NCBI GenBank assembly: GCA_007449985.2
Contig: VIIQ02000844.1
Coordinates: 189,001-253,000 of the forward strand
Direction of reading: 5' to 3'
DNA length: 64,000 bases
Origin: Desmodesmus armatus
Taxonomy: Eukaryota; Chlorophyta; Chlorophyceae; Sphaeropleales; Scenedesmaceae
Positions 23,701 through 34,004 of the stretch are shown here, piece after piece. A program made the translations under genes and the position numbers. Each line of letters starts with the position of its first letter. Position 1 is the stretch's first letter. Below the pieces are notes generated by a model, which was not told where the DNA came from, searched no databases, and was given only the letters and a program-made list of their open reading frames with translations.

Positions 23701-24699
23701 TGCTGTGGTTGGTTGATGCAAGGGCTGTGTCTGTTTGACTGCTGTGGTTTGGTGTCTGAGGTTCAGCGTGGCTGAGGTGCCTCTTGTGTGGGTCGCGGTG
23801 CTGGTGCCCCGCTTCCCTTCGTCCCCGTTCGACGGGTGGTACTGTCGTGTAGCCGTTGTAACAGCAATTTCAAACACTGTACACTGAGCAGACTGCTTTG
23901 GGATCACGAGTAGGGAGCACAAAATTAAGCAGCTGCAGCATCGGCCTGCCAGCAGGAATGCCTTAGCAGGTGTCTGGCTCAGTCTCCTAACTGTTATTGT
24001 CTATTATTCAGGTGTCTGGTTTTGTGAAGGTTGTGACACTAATTCATGTTTGCAGTGTTGAACAGAGAAAATGATCTTTACTGATCATGTTGCAACATTT
24101 GTTCAAGTGTAACAGATACATCTTTGTTGCATAAAGCCATCCGTCACTCATTGTGACTCACAATCAACCGACACAATGCAGCCATGTGTCTTAGGACGTG
24201 CACAAGCACCCAGCAAACATGTTTTATATGCACAGGCAATACAGACTGTTGCAACGACGGACACAACAGGTTGTGAGCTATGTTGGCAACACAACTTTGT
24301 GCCTGTCTCTTCTCAGCCCTAACAAAATTCACCGGACAGCATGACCTACCTGACCTGTACAGGACAGCATGCTCAACATTGCTTGCATATGTGACAGCCG
24401 TGCGAACGTGGGACACTCAAAAGTTCACAGTTATGCACATTGCTGGTCTCAGAGTTGAAGATCAACTGTGAAGCGCATCGATGGCATCTATCCAAACCTC
24501 TCTGCTCAGCTGCGAGCGTGCACTGCATTGCTCAAGCGGACATCACAGTGTATGCTGCTACAACATCAGGCTTATGGTGATGGCGCACGACATGCTCATG
24601 TCAGTCACTTCACACAACAGACCTGTTACAACTTGCAACAGCATCTTGAAGATGCTTGCAGTGTCACTTCACACAACAGTTGTGTTGCACAGATGCTTG
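23701..24699. other. Spacer without recognised gene
   Basis: Nothing recognisable is coded here. A short block reading TCACTTCACACAACAG occurs twice, near 24604 and 24664. Confidence 0.45.
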
Positions 24700-24704
24700 T
24701 TACA
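24700..24704 (-). terminator. Candidate TGTAA poly(A) signal of the membrane-protein gene
   Basis: TGTAA on the minus strand lies about 285 bases after the stop codon at 24990-24988. Confidence 0.45.
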
Positions 24705-24987
24705 GCATACCTGCCATACAGCTCAGCCTGATCTATGGCCACACCAACCCTTGAGTCTGGCGACACTGCGGCACTGTGACTCACAGCCAGTTGGACTGAC
24801 CCTACCTGAGGTAGGGTGAGTACTATACAACGACCTGAGGCCATCCTCAAATCATACATTGTGCAACAGTCTCTCACTTCCCACACACCACCGCACGCCA
24901 TCACGCGCAGAGTGCTGCCAACAGGCTTCAGCACACTGAAATGCTTACTCAGGCAGACCTCACTCGTGCCATTTGACTCTCTGTGTC

Positions 24988-27900
24988 TCATGCTGAATGC
25001 GACTTGTTGGGCGCCTGCACACTGAACAGAAATTTGAGCTGGAAGGCGAAACCCAGCAGGAACCCGGACGCACCTACGGCATGAAACACCTGGCATCCAG
25101 TCGACAACACAGACAACACGCCAACCATGCCAGCCACAAACGACACCGCGGAAGCAACCGTAAGCTTTCCGCGCAGCCGGGAATCGCACCGCACCCGGAT
25201 GAAAAAGGCGCTGACAGTGCAGAACAGCGCGATGACAAACGCCCAAGCCCACACGCTGATGAAGTTTCCGCCCGAAAAGTTGATACCGTAACAGTCGGCC
25301 CAGCTTGCTGCTGTCGCAGGGCCGTTCGAACACGATCCCCAGGCTGCAACGAGGAAGACAAATGCCAGCACAGATACGGAAACATCAAATGCTGTGTGAA
25401 GGTCGTACCAACGCACTCCCAGCTGGCGCAAGATCGGCAACTGTACAGGTGCCCCCCTGCCATACTGTGCACCCAACGTCAGTAGAGCTTGCGCCAGAGC
25501 CAAGCCCCCATAAAACACGGCCGTGTACACCGTTGGCATAAGCCCCAGGAACAGCCAGTTGTCATACACGTGCTGTGCAATCTCACCAAAGGAAGCAAGG
25601 GAGAAGACAGGCATGGACGCGAGGATGATTCCCACACTGTTCACACCTGCAGCTTCCAACCGTTGCCGAACGTTCCAAACCCATACTGTAGCAACAATAG
25701 GGGAGATCAGCAGAGCGCCATGCACGAGTACCAACACCACCAGCAACACCTTGGAAAACAGCTCGTTGGCTGCGGGGTCAGAAGGTGTGAGGAAGCATCC
25801 GCCTCTGGGACCACTGCTGGAGCAGTTGAATGTACTGGTTTTGATCAAATCAAATCAAATCAAAGTTACACCTGTAGCTATGAAACTCAAGAGCTCATGC
25901 CAGCCATTCACTGATATCACGGAGATAGCACAACAACCCAGAAGGAACAACATACTGAGGATCAAAACAGAGAAGCCTGACGCTTTTGTGAGGATGAAAA
26001 CCAACCCAAAAATCCCCAAGCGTACTATCTAAGTGCACGAGATGGACAACCCTCCGAATGGATGCCGGGCAAAAACCTCCGTGGAGGAATATAAAAAACC
26101 CTTTGTGGCAATGTGACTTTGGGCTGGACCAATTCGGAGGCTCGGCACTAGACGGCTCTCGATACAAAAACACAAAGCTGTCAAATCAGTCAACTGCCGT
26201 CAACGCTCCACTGCTGCTGCTGCTGCAAAGGACTGTTACTGCTCTCCAGTGATATCAGCTGCAGGCCCAGGTGTTAACGCCATAGAGCTTCCTCCATTGG
26301 CCTCGCGCCCTGCAAGGGCGGCTCTTCTAATGTCCCAAGCGCGGAGGATGTAGTTGGCCATCAAAGGCTGGTTGAGCAGTTGGCGCCATGGGGCCTGTGT
26401 GGGGCTGGCTTGGGCATCTGCAATACAGTCTGCAATATGTGGCATGCTGCGGGGGATAGAGTAGGCAGGGCACTCCAACAGGAAGTGAGTGGGTGTTTCA
26501 GCATGTTGTTTACAGGATGGGCAGAGTTGCCTTGCATTGCGTGCAGCAGCTGTCTCCCTGTGTCTTGTATGGCTATGGAAGGCATTGAGTGGGAGGGTTT
26601 CAAGGCGGAAGTGCATGAACAGTGAAGCGGCTCTACATGATTCCAGGTGGGGAGTGGTGGTTAGAGTGTGCAGATATGTGCGGAGTTTGGGCCGCCTAGG
26701 TGTGAGCTCTCCAATGCCAATGTCTGCCATGTACCTGGAGTGCACAGAACCTCCTAGGTTGCGGGGGGGCTGTGTCCAATAAGACCTAAGATAGTTGATT
26801 GCACGTGCTTCAACATGTCCCTTGAAATTTGCCTTACTGACTTCTTTAGGGGTGCTAGTGTCAATGTTGTACTCAGTCAGTAGTCGCTGCATGTTCTGAC
26901 CCCAAGGGTGGTACTTGCCACTCCATGCAGTGTGGATCTTGTACAGTAGTCGGTCAGTGGGTGTGTTTTCTAGATGATGCCAGTACCTAATGGCAAGTGT
27001 GTCGCATGTTACATGCAGAGGAAACAAACCCAGCTCTTGTTGCAGGCAGATGTGGGAGGTGTTTGCAGGGCAATGGAAAGCACGTGTGGTCAAACCCATC
27101 TGCCAGGAGTCAAGCTTTTTGCGCAAAGATTGGATGGGTTGGGCCCACACCTGGGCAGCATAGGTGACCACTGGTTGCACAATAGTGGTTAGTGTCAGTT
27201 TGCGCAAGTGGGCAGGGAGCCGCACTTGTGTGAGTACTTTACGTTGGGCTGCTGCTGCCTTTGTGCCTGACTTCATGCGAGCTTCAAAGTGGTCATCCCA
27301 AGTGTTGGTATTGTTGATGGTAACCCCTAGATATTTGTAGCTGGTGACTTGTGGGATGGTGATGTCTCCCCACTTGTATGTCTGAGCAGAGCTGTCCATC
27401 CGTGTAGCTGCAGCAGCACTGCGGCGGGCACTTGCACAGCCACCTAGTACCTTCATGATGGCAGTTTTAGATGTGTCAGTGGGGTTGACACTTGCGCGAA
27501 GCTGCCATTTTGTCAGTGCTGCTCGTGTACTGTCCACCAGCCGTTGCATTGCTTCAGGGGTGGATGTCACCCCAGCCAGATCATCAGCATACAAAAGAGC
27601 AGTCAGTTTTGCAGCTGTTTCGCCAGAGCGCACAGGGACAGGGATTCCCTCGTGTTCCTCCCATACCTGGTGCAAGACGCTATCAATGTATACGTTGAAC
27701 ATGGTGGTTGCCAGGGTGTCTCCCTGTTCCCAGCCCATGTCAGGGTGCATTACGCGCGAGAACGCTCCGTTGTACATGATCTTGGTGGGTGTGTTATCCA
27801 CCATGTTAGCAAGGACGCGGAACATTTTCCCAGTAATGCCTTTTTGCCATAAGTGCCAGAGAAGCCCAGCTCTCCACACAGTGTCATAGGCCTTTTCAAT

Positions 27901-30900
27901 GTCTACAAACAACAGGTATGTATCAAGCTTCTGTTGGCATCGTGCATCCAGGCATGTTTTCAGCATGTAGATGTTATCTACCGAGCTTCTGCCAGGGCGG
28001 AAACCCTGCTGGCCGTCATGCAGCTTGTCGTTATCTTCCAAAAAAGTCATGATGCGCCCATTGATCACCAGATTGTACAGCTTGTCAATGGCAGATCCCA
28101 GGGTGATAGGGCGGTAGTTTTTGGCTTCAATGGGGTCTCCCTTTTTGTAAATGGGGGTGATCACCCCACATGTTTTGGCTTTCATTTCATACTCAAATTG
28201 CATCTGGAAGAAGCTTGTAAGGTGGGGAGTCAGGGCATTGCCGCCATACTTCAGCAGCTCATTCTGGATGTTGTCCAGAGGGCTAGGAGCTTTGTTGTTG
28301 TTCAGTCTGTGGCACTGTGCTTGTACTTCTTCCTCGGCAATGGGTTGTGAGAGGCCAGCTGGGCCTTCTTCTGTGAAGGAAGTTTGTTCCAAGTGTTCCT
28401 TAACCTGCGCCTCTATTGTGGCACGGTGCTGAGCATCAAAGTCATCGTTGCGGTAGTGGGTGGAGGTAGAGGACACCTGCTCATAATGATTGGCTAGAAT
28501 CTCGCAGATGCCTTGTGCGTCTGTGACTAGGCCGGCTCCGTTAGGATTGCGCAGCGCTGCTGGTCCTGTCCGGGTGCTGTCGCGTGACCCTCCCAGGGCT
28601 TTAAGAGCTTTCCACATCCCTTTTCCATCGTTTCCTCGCCTGCAGCTATCGACTTCAGCAATTAGGCGGTCAGTATGGCGCTGACGTGCTTCTGTTACTG
28701 TGGCTTTGAGGGAGGCCTGCGCCTCCTTGACCTGTACCTGTGCAGTCGCGATTGCAGCAGTGTTCAGCGGGTCGGTGGTGCTAATTTCAAGCAGGTCGGC
28801 TGCAGCCATGTCGCGATCCTTAACCGCGTCCTTAACTGCGCGTGTTCTGACAATGGGTACGCGGGAAGAGGGGTGACGGCGGGGTCTCCCAAAGCCGATG
28901 GTTGCATCAACCGCTGCATTAATGCGTTCGCAGATGAGGGCCTTAGCTTTCTCACATGCTGTTGAGGGTTGCATAGTGCCTGCAGCAACATCATCTTTCA
29001 GCTTAGTGAGCAATTCAGGAAAGTCCTCAAAATGCTCTTCCAGCGCCTTAGGGTAGGCCTCGCGTTGCTCCCAGTCCTCCTGTGTAAGGGCAGTCTTGGG
29101 GAGAGTTAGCTTATAAGTGTTGGGTTTGGGCTGCCAAAAAGTAGGGGGCGGGGACCTGTGGACAGGGTGTGGCAGAGTGAACCAAACGGGGAAGTGGTCA
29201 GATGTGGAGAGCTTGTGTTGGGTCTCAACCTGCAGGGTGCAACGGGGGCGCACTTGATGCGGCTCAGTCAGCACATACTTAGGTGGCATCAGCACATAAT
29301 CAATGATGGAGCGCTGGGCACTGTCATCGGGTTGACCTGGCGCAGCGGGGCGAACACGTGTGTAGGCGGGCTGGTGTGTGCCAGAGACAAGGCAGGACAT
29401 GCGATTGTTGAGAGTGTACAGGCCAGCACTGCGCAAGAAGTCAATGAGAGCAAGGCCTGCAGGGTTGGTCACGGTCTCCCCCCATCGGCCAATGTGCTGG
29501 TTGTCTTCAGAAGCAGAGCCCACTCGGCTGTTCAGGTCTCCCATGATCACAACCTCACCGCACTGCTTAAAACGCTCCACATCTGCGGCAAGTTGGTTGT
29601 AGGACTCAGTGGCAGCAGCGACAGTATCCAAGGCACTGGGGGGCAGGTACACACAGCCAACAAACAAGGGACGTTCCCTCCGGCGGTGGCTGTCAATCTC
29701 TAGCCAAATACTTTCAGGGACAGCAGTGTCAAAGTGTGCCTTAGTGACAGGTCCCAGCATACGGGAAACATAGAAACCTACCCCCCCACCTTGTTGGTCC
29801 TGTCTGGGCTTGCTGATGAATGTGTAGCCAGAGATGTCATGTGGCTTGCATTTCCCCTCCCATGTTTCTGTCACCCAAGGACGTCAAGGTTGAGGTGGCG
29901 GATGATGGCTTCCACTTCCACTGTTGTAATTGCGCTAAGGCCACATGCATTGACATGTCCCATGTTTACCCCGCCCTGTGTCCATGCTGTGTTAGCCGCT
30001 CGCACCAAACCAGCAGCATGCCTGCGGCGCCTACGTGCATCTGCTCGGGCTGCTCGTTGTGTTGGGTTAGTGGGGTTGGGTTGGCGAGGGGTGGTGGCAG
30101 GTTGGGATTGTTGGTCTTGGTCCTGGCTTTCCGGTGTCGGCCTGCATCGGAGGGGGCAAGGGGGGCTCCAAGGGCAATCAATTTATCACGGAGGTTAGAG
30201 GGGATACGAGCATTTGCAGGCAGAACATGGCGCAGCGCCTCTGTGACGCTCATCAGCTCAGTGTCATCATCAGTGTAGCACACCCTGTAGTTGTATGGCA
30301 GGCTCTCACGGGGGTCTAGGCTGATGACACCATAGCATGTGCCATGGCCAGGGAACCTCTTGCGCACCACGGTGTTATCAGGGATTCTCTGAGGCAGTCG
30401 CTGAGGGGTTGTCTGCGTTGCTGCCTCTGGTGCCAGGTGCTTGCCATGTTGGAGCAGTGGTCTGTGATGTGTTTTGGGGACCTCCCACCAGCTGTGTGCC
30501 ATGCTCTCACACACTTCTTGCACAGTCATGCTAGATGGGAGTGTACATGTAGTTAAAAAGCTGACAGTGTATGCGGCAGCAGCGTCCTCCCCTACAGCAG
30601 GGAGGGCCACTCCCCAGTGCTTGTTCCGGCCAGATTTCAGCATGACTACAACACTGCGCTTAGGCATGCCCTGTAGTGTTACGGGGTCGCTGGAGCGAGG
30701 TGGCGGAGTAGCCAGCTGTTGCGACTGTGTGGGCAGTGTGCTGTCAGCAGTTGAGGGGGTAGCCATTTCATCCAGGTCAGTAAGGGCAGCAAAGCGGTTA
30801 GTTTCAGCTGGTGGTGTGGTTTGTTTGGGTAGGGTATGCCCGTCCTCACACAGCACTACACGCCAGCCTAGGACAGCTCGAAGGGTGTGAGCTACTGCAT

Positions 30901-33573
30901 CCCTGTTACTCTTCAGGGCCTGTTGGTATGCTGCTGGAATACCAGCCAGACGCACCCTGGTGGCAGAGGTGGTGTCCCGCTCAGCAGTGTTGCCCAGCCA
31001 CTGTGTCCGACCCATAGCAAGGGCAGCCAGAGCAGTAGTGAGCCCAGAGTGCATGTTGTTCACCTGTCTTCCAGCATTCGCCAGCAGCATCCGGAATTGT
31101 GTGCCATCATGGTCGATGACCATCTCACTTCTCACGCCGAAGATGACAGCATAGAGGCCGTAGGTGGGGCCGCTGTGGGCGGGCCTGTGCAGATTACTTC
31201 CTGCAGGGGCAGCAGCACGGGCACGGGGGGCAAGAGGGGCAGGCCGGGGAGCGAGGGGGGCAGGACGGGGGGCCAGAGGGGCAGACGGAGCACGCATGGC
31301 AGCACCGGGGGTTGGGGCGGGCGTCTGTAAAGTGTTTGTAGGTCTAGGCATGCCATCGCAGTGTACACGTTGCCACCCGCCCTGCACGAAGACATATGAG
31401 GCATAATCAGGGCAAGGGGGGGCAGTGGAGGGGCCAACACCAAATTGTGGGTCAGTGATTGTCCGGCGCTGGCCATTGATAAGCACATAGTACGTGGGAG
31501 CAGCCGGGGCAGGGCCACAGGACCGCAGGCCAGCCGCACGCTGGGCAGCCTGGGTCCCTGTGGCCCTGCTGCCCTGCGCTGCTTGGCATGGCGTCTGCAT
31601 TGTCCTGTGGTCCTGAAGTTAGGAACATGGGGCTCATAGGCAAGGGGGCTAGGGGCTACCGCAGTCATTCTGCACACCACGCGGCGGGGCACACAGCATG
31701 GGGTGAGGAGTTAGAGGTCACAGGATCGGCCAGGCGGCTGACTTCTGAACACCCACACCATACCAAGGCTGCAGCATGGAAGTGCAGAGGACTGCTGGGT
31801 GGCTGCTGTTAGGCTGCTGCTGGCTGTTGCTGCAGTTGGGGGCTGTGCACACTGTCGCATGTACGTCTCTGGGGGACCATCTGCAGAGTCTGTCAGCTGG
31901 GATTGGTGCAGTTGGCAAGGCTGCACAGGCAGACACTCTGTACACCAAGCAGCGCAGCACACAGCACAGGGTGAGGGATTAGAGGTCACAGGATCGGCCG
32001 AGCGGCTGCCATCTGATCACTCGACACCATGAGGGCTGGAGCATGGTCAGGCAGAGGCTGCTGGTGGGCTGCTGTCGAGCTGTTGCTGGCAGTCGCTGCA
32101 GCTGGGGACTGAACTCTGTCATAGGGCTGTCTCGTTGGGGCCAGTGGGTAGGAAGACCACCTGCTGTGGAATGGAGACCATCTGCTGATCAGGTGCAGTT
32201 GGCTAGGCTGCACATGCAGGTTGACCAGCTGTTGCCACAAGCTGTGCTGTGCAGGGCAAAGCATTACCATGCCGGTGGAGACATTCGCAGGGCCTACTGT
32301 GGGTGCAAGTAGCGAGGATGCAGTGTAGCCCACTCCCCAGTGCGCCTCATAGGGGTGTGCTGCTGATGCACCTGCTCTTGAAGGGCAGCCACTCTCCCGA
32401 CCGGGCTGCTGTGCCCTAACACTCATTTGCTGGTCCTACTGATCAAATGGTATGGGTTCTGATGGTGGCGTCCACTGGTGGGGGTGTAAGCATCAAGACA
32501 GCACCCCTGCTGTTGCTGATGTTCAAAAAGTCAACTCTTCGCACAGCTGCCATCTGCCTCTGCTAGCCCCCTAAACCTATGAGCTACATGAAAGGAACCT
32601 GTTGCGTAGACGGCGCGCCCGAAGGCGCGCTAGGCACGAAGAAAATTTGAAACTGTCCGGTAGGTGATGTGCGTGCCTAGGGCCCGCTGTGGGCTCCCAG
32701 GAGGGCTGTGCTTGGTCAGATAAGGTTACATACGATGGTAAGGTTCACGAAAGTGGCGATTCGCGTCAGCCAGACGCCGGCTCCGTTCTTCCGGCCGGTG
32801 GGGATGGATAGATGGATAGAAGGATAGAAGGATCACGTAGCACCCCAGGGCGTCATAGTAAGGCACCGGCATCTTGGTGCCAAGGCAGGGCCAGGCAACG
32901 CCCTTGGCTGCAAATGGCTGCGACCATTCCGGCGTGTTTCCACAGCTGGGGTTGACGGGGTCGCCTGCAAGCAGCACACATGCAACAGGAGTAGGGTACT
33001 TACGATGCAGAGACTCGGCTGCCTCCATTCCCGAGCTCAGGAATGGAGGACTGTCACTCGGCGGTAAGCGCTCCATACGAGAGTCTTGGGGCCATCTATG
33101 GGGGCAGTGTTGGGGGCATGCCCCCCCCCCCCCCCCCCCGGGTCCGTCAACTCCCACATGGCCCTGAACACCATGCAGTGCTACATGCTGCCTCAGCTGG
33201 AAAGTTTCAGCTGGCAAGCGCATCGTTGCCGTGACACAAATTGCTTTCTTTCAATCAAGGAGCAAAGAGCACCATGCTGCATATATGTACTGGGGTTTGC
33301 AGCTGCAACGTCCGCTGCCAGGCTGCCTCACACACAAAGGCCAGCGCTGCTGATGTTCAGTTCTCACATATCGACTGGGGGGTTGCACAACTTCGTTGTC
33401 ATTGTGTGCTGCTGCACTGTGGCAGAGTTGTGAATTTACAACTGACTGAACAAACATGCAGTTGTCAGTCCCTGTGCCCTGGCACGCACCTGACGTATCA
33501 GCATATGCAAACGGCAGCAGTTGCTCACAAGTGCCACCAGCACCGCTGCTCCGGCAAGCACCAGCCCGCGCAT
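24988..33573 (-). CDS. Signal-peptide, multi-pass membrane protein split by LINE-A
   Basis: Minus-strand exons in phase: 33573-33490 (ATG; MRGLVLAGAAVLVALVS is a signal peptide), 33445-33368, 33196-33004 and 32964-32837 (DPVNPSCGNTPEWSQPF to DALGCY). After the LINE-A insertion the last exon begins shortly after 25845 and runs to the stop at 24990-24988. That exon opens with Cys-rich sequence (FNCSSSGPRGGCF) and then has about six hydrophobic segments (LLVVLVLVHGALLISP, LMPTVYTAVFYGGLALAQ, VSVLAFVFLVAAW, VWAWAFVIALFCTVS, VASAVSFVAGMVGVL, GFLLGFAFQLKFLF). The picture is a Cys-rich outer part and a membrane C-terminus. I recognise no family. Linking the last exon to the first four is inference from strand, order and composition; exon 3 holds a long G run that may be miscounted. 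Confidence 0.55.
26236..29963 (-). CDS. LINE-A ORF2 endonuclease-reverse transcriptase
   Basis: The frame opens at ATG 29963-29961 with VNACGLSAITTVEVEAII and LDVLG, then needs one extra base in the G run at 29874-29876 to join VTETWEGK. From there it is open for about 1212 codons. Endonuclease blocks: VVIMGDLNSRVG, STSDHFPVWF. Reverse transcriptase blocks: GQQGFRPGRSSVDN, LLFVDIEKAYDTVWRAGL, GWEQGDTLATTMFNVYI, TALLYADDLAG (catalytic YADD), YKYLGVTINN. A C-terminal CPSCKQHAETPTHFLLEC knuckle follows. Catalytic residues are all present, so apart from the single-base break this is a full-length enzyme. Confidence 0.92.
29966..31600 (-). CDS. LINE-A ORF1 protein with a Tudor-like module
   Basis: A 544-residue protein, Pro/Ala-rich at the start (repeats of PLAPRPA), with no zinc knuckle or RRM that I can see. 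Residues about 410-465 read VRKRFPGHGTCYGVI, then YRVCYTDDDTELMS. This fits the plant/algal Tudor-like pattern in which a barrel strand F-x-G-x-G-x-x-x-G-x-V is followed by V-x-Y-x-D-x-D-x-E. Such modules bind methylated histones or DNA-associated proteins; a chromatin-targeting role here is inference. Its TAA stop lies 2 bases before the ORF2 ATG. Confidence 0.8.
   Translation of the reverse strand: MQTPCQAAQGSRATGTQAAQRAAGLRSCGPAPAAPTYYVLINGQRRTITDPQFGVGPSTAPPCPDYASYVFVQGGWQRVHCDGMPRPTNTLQTPAPTPGAAMRAPSAPLAPRPAPLAPRPAPLAPRARAAAPAGSNLHRPAHSGPTYGLYAVIFGVRSEMVIDHDGTQFRMLLANAGRQVNNMHSGLTTALAALAMGRTQWLGNTAERDTTSATRVRLAGIPAAYQQALKSNRDAVAHTLRAVLGWRVVLCEDGHTLPKQTTPPAETNRFAALTDLDEMATPSTADSTLPTQSQQLATPPPRSSDPVTLQGMPKRSVVVMLKSGRNKHWGVALPAVGEDAAAAYTVSFLTTCTLPSSMTVQEVCESMAHSWWEVPKTHHRPLLQHGKHLAPEAATQTTPQRLPQRIPDNTVVRKRFPGHGTCYGVISLDPRESLPYNYRVCYTDDDTELMSVTEALRHVLPANARIPSNLRDKLIALGAPLAPSDAGRHRKARTKTNNPNLPPPLANPTPLTQHNEQPEQMHVGAAGMLLVWCERLTQHGHRAG
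31670..32340 (-). repeat. Tandem ~270-bp 5' units of LINE-A
   Basis: Two direct units start near 31672 and 31941. Shared landmarks are GCACACAGCA, then TTAGAGGTCACAGGATCGGCC, then a CTGCTG-rich core and GTGCAGTTGGC-AGGCTGCAC. They precede ORF1 in the transcription sense, as 5' UTR monomers do in some vertebrate L1 families, where they carry promoters. Confidence 0.78.
32585..32690. other. Short inverted motifs in the spacer
   Basis: GCGCGCCCGAAGGCGCGC forms a 7-bp hairpin and the pair CTAGGCACG/CGTGCCTAG flanks about 40 bases. The same GTGCCTAG word makes the hairpins at 11945 and 17476. Its role is unknown. Confidence 0.45.
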
Positions 33574-34004
33574 GGTCTATCGCTACTTTTTTTTGCAATG
33601 AAGGTGTTACACGGGTTTCTCAAGCAACTACGTTGCAACTGAACCCAGCCACGGATGGACACAACCAGCACGGAAGGGGGCCGTTCGGACAAACCCCACC
33701 ATCAAAAGCTTGTCACGCACACTCAGTGTGCTTCCAGATTGCGAACACAGAGATATAATACACTGGAAGGACTGAATGGCGCCAACGGCACTGCTTCTCG
33801 CACCTGCAGGGTTGCGACAAGAAAGGGCGGACGGAACAGAAAACAGCGAACACACAGCTGCGAGCCACAAAACACTCCCACATGTTGCAGTGGGCGCACG
33901 TGGGGGCAACTTCACCGACACCACCAGTCGCTGCACTGTTCACAAGCCAGCAGGATAGAAGTCACACAGCAGCCAGCAACTCACATGTCACCACATGCAG
34001 AAGC

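Larger units (their letters stand above)
25845..32500 (-). mobile_element. LINE-A, nearly intact two-ORF non-LTR retrotransposon
   Basis: Read on the minus strand: two 5' repeat units (about 32340-31670), ORF1 (31600-29966), ORF2 (29963-26236), a ~390-base 3' UTR and a (TTTGA)4-type tail at about 25867-25845. Other copies in the window are a 5'-truncated copy at 42676-44762, a 3' end at 39095-39320 and an older 3' end at 6076-6190. The first two are almost identical to this copy, so the family moved recently. The 5' limit is unclear and lies somewhere between 32340 and 32836. Confidence 0.88.

Noticed and set aside
29870..29963. Programmed frameshift in LINE-A ORF2
   Set aside because: The break is a plain G-run deletion like many others in this window, with no slippery heptamer or pseudoknot seen.
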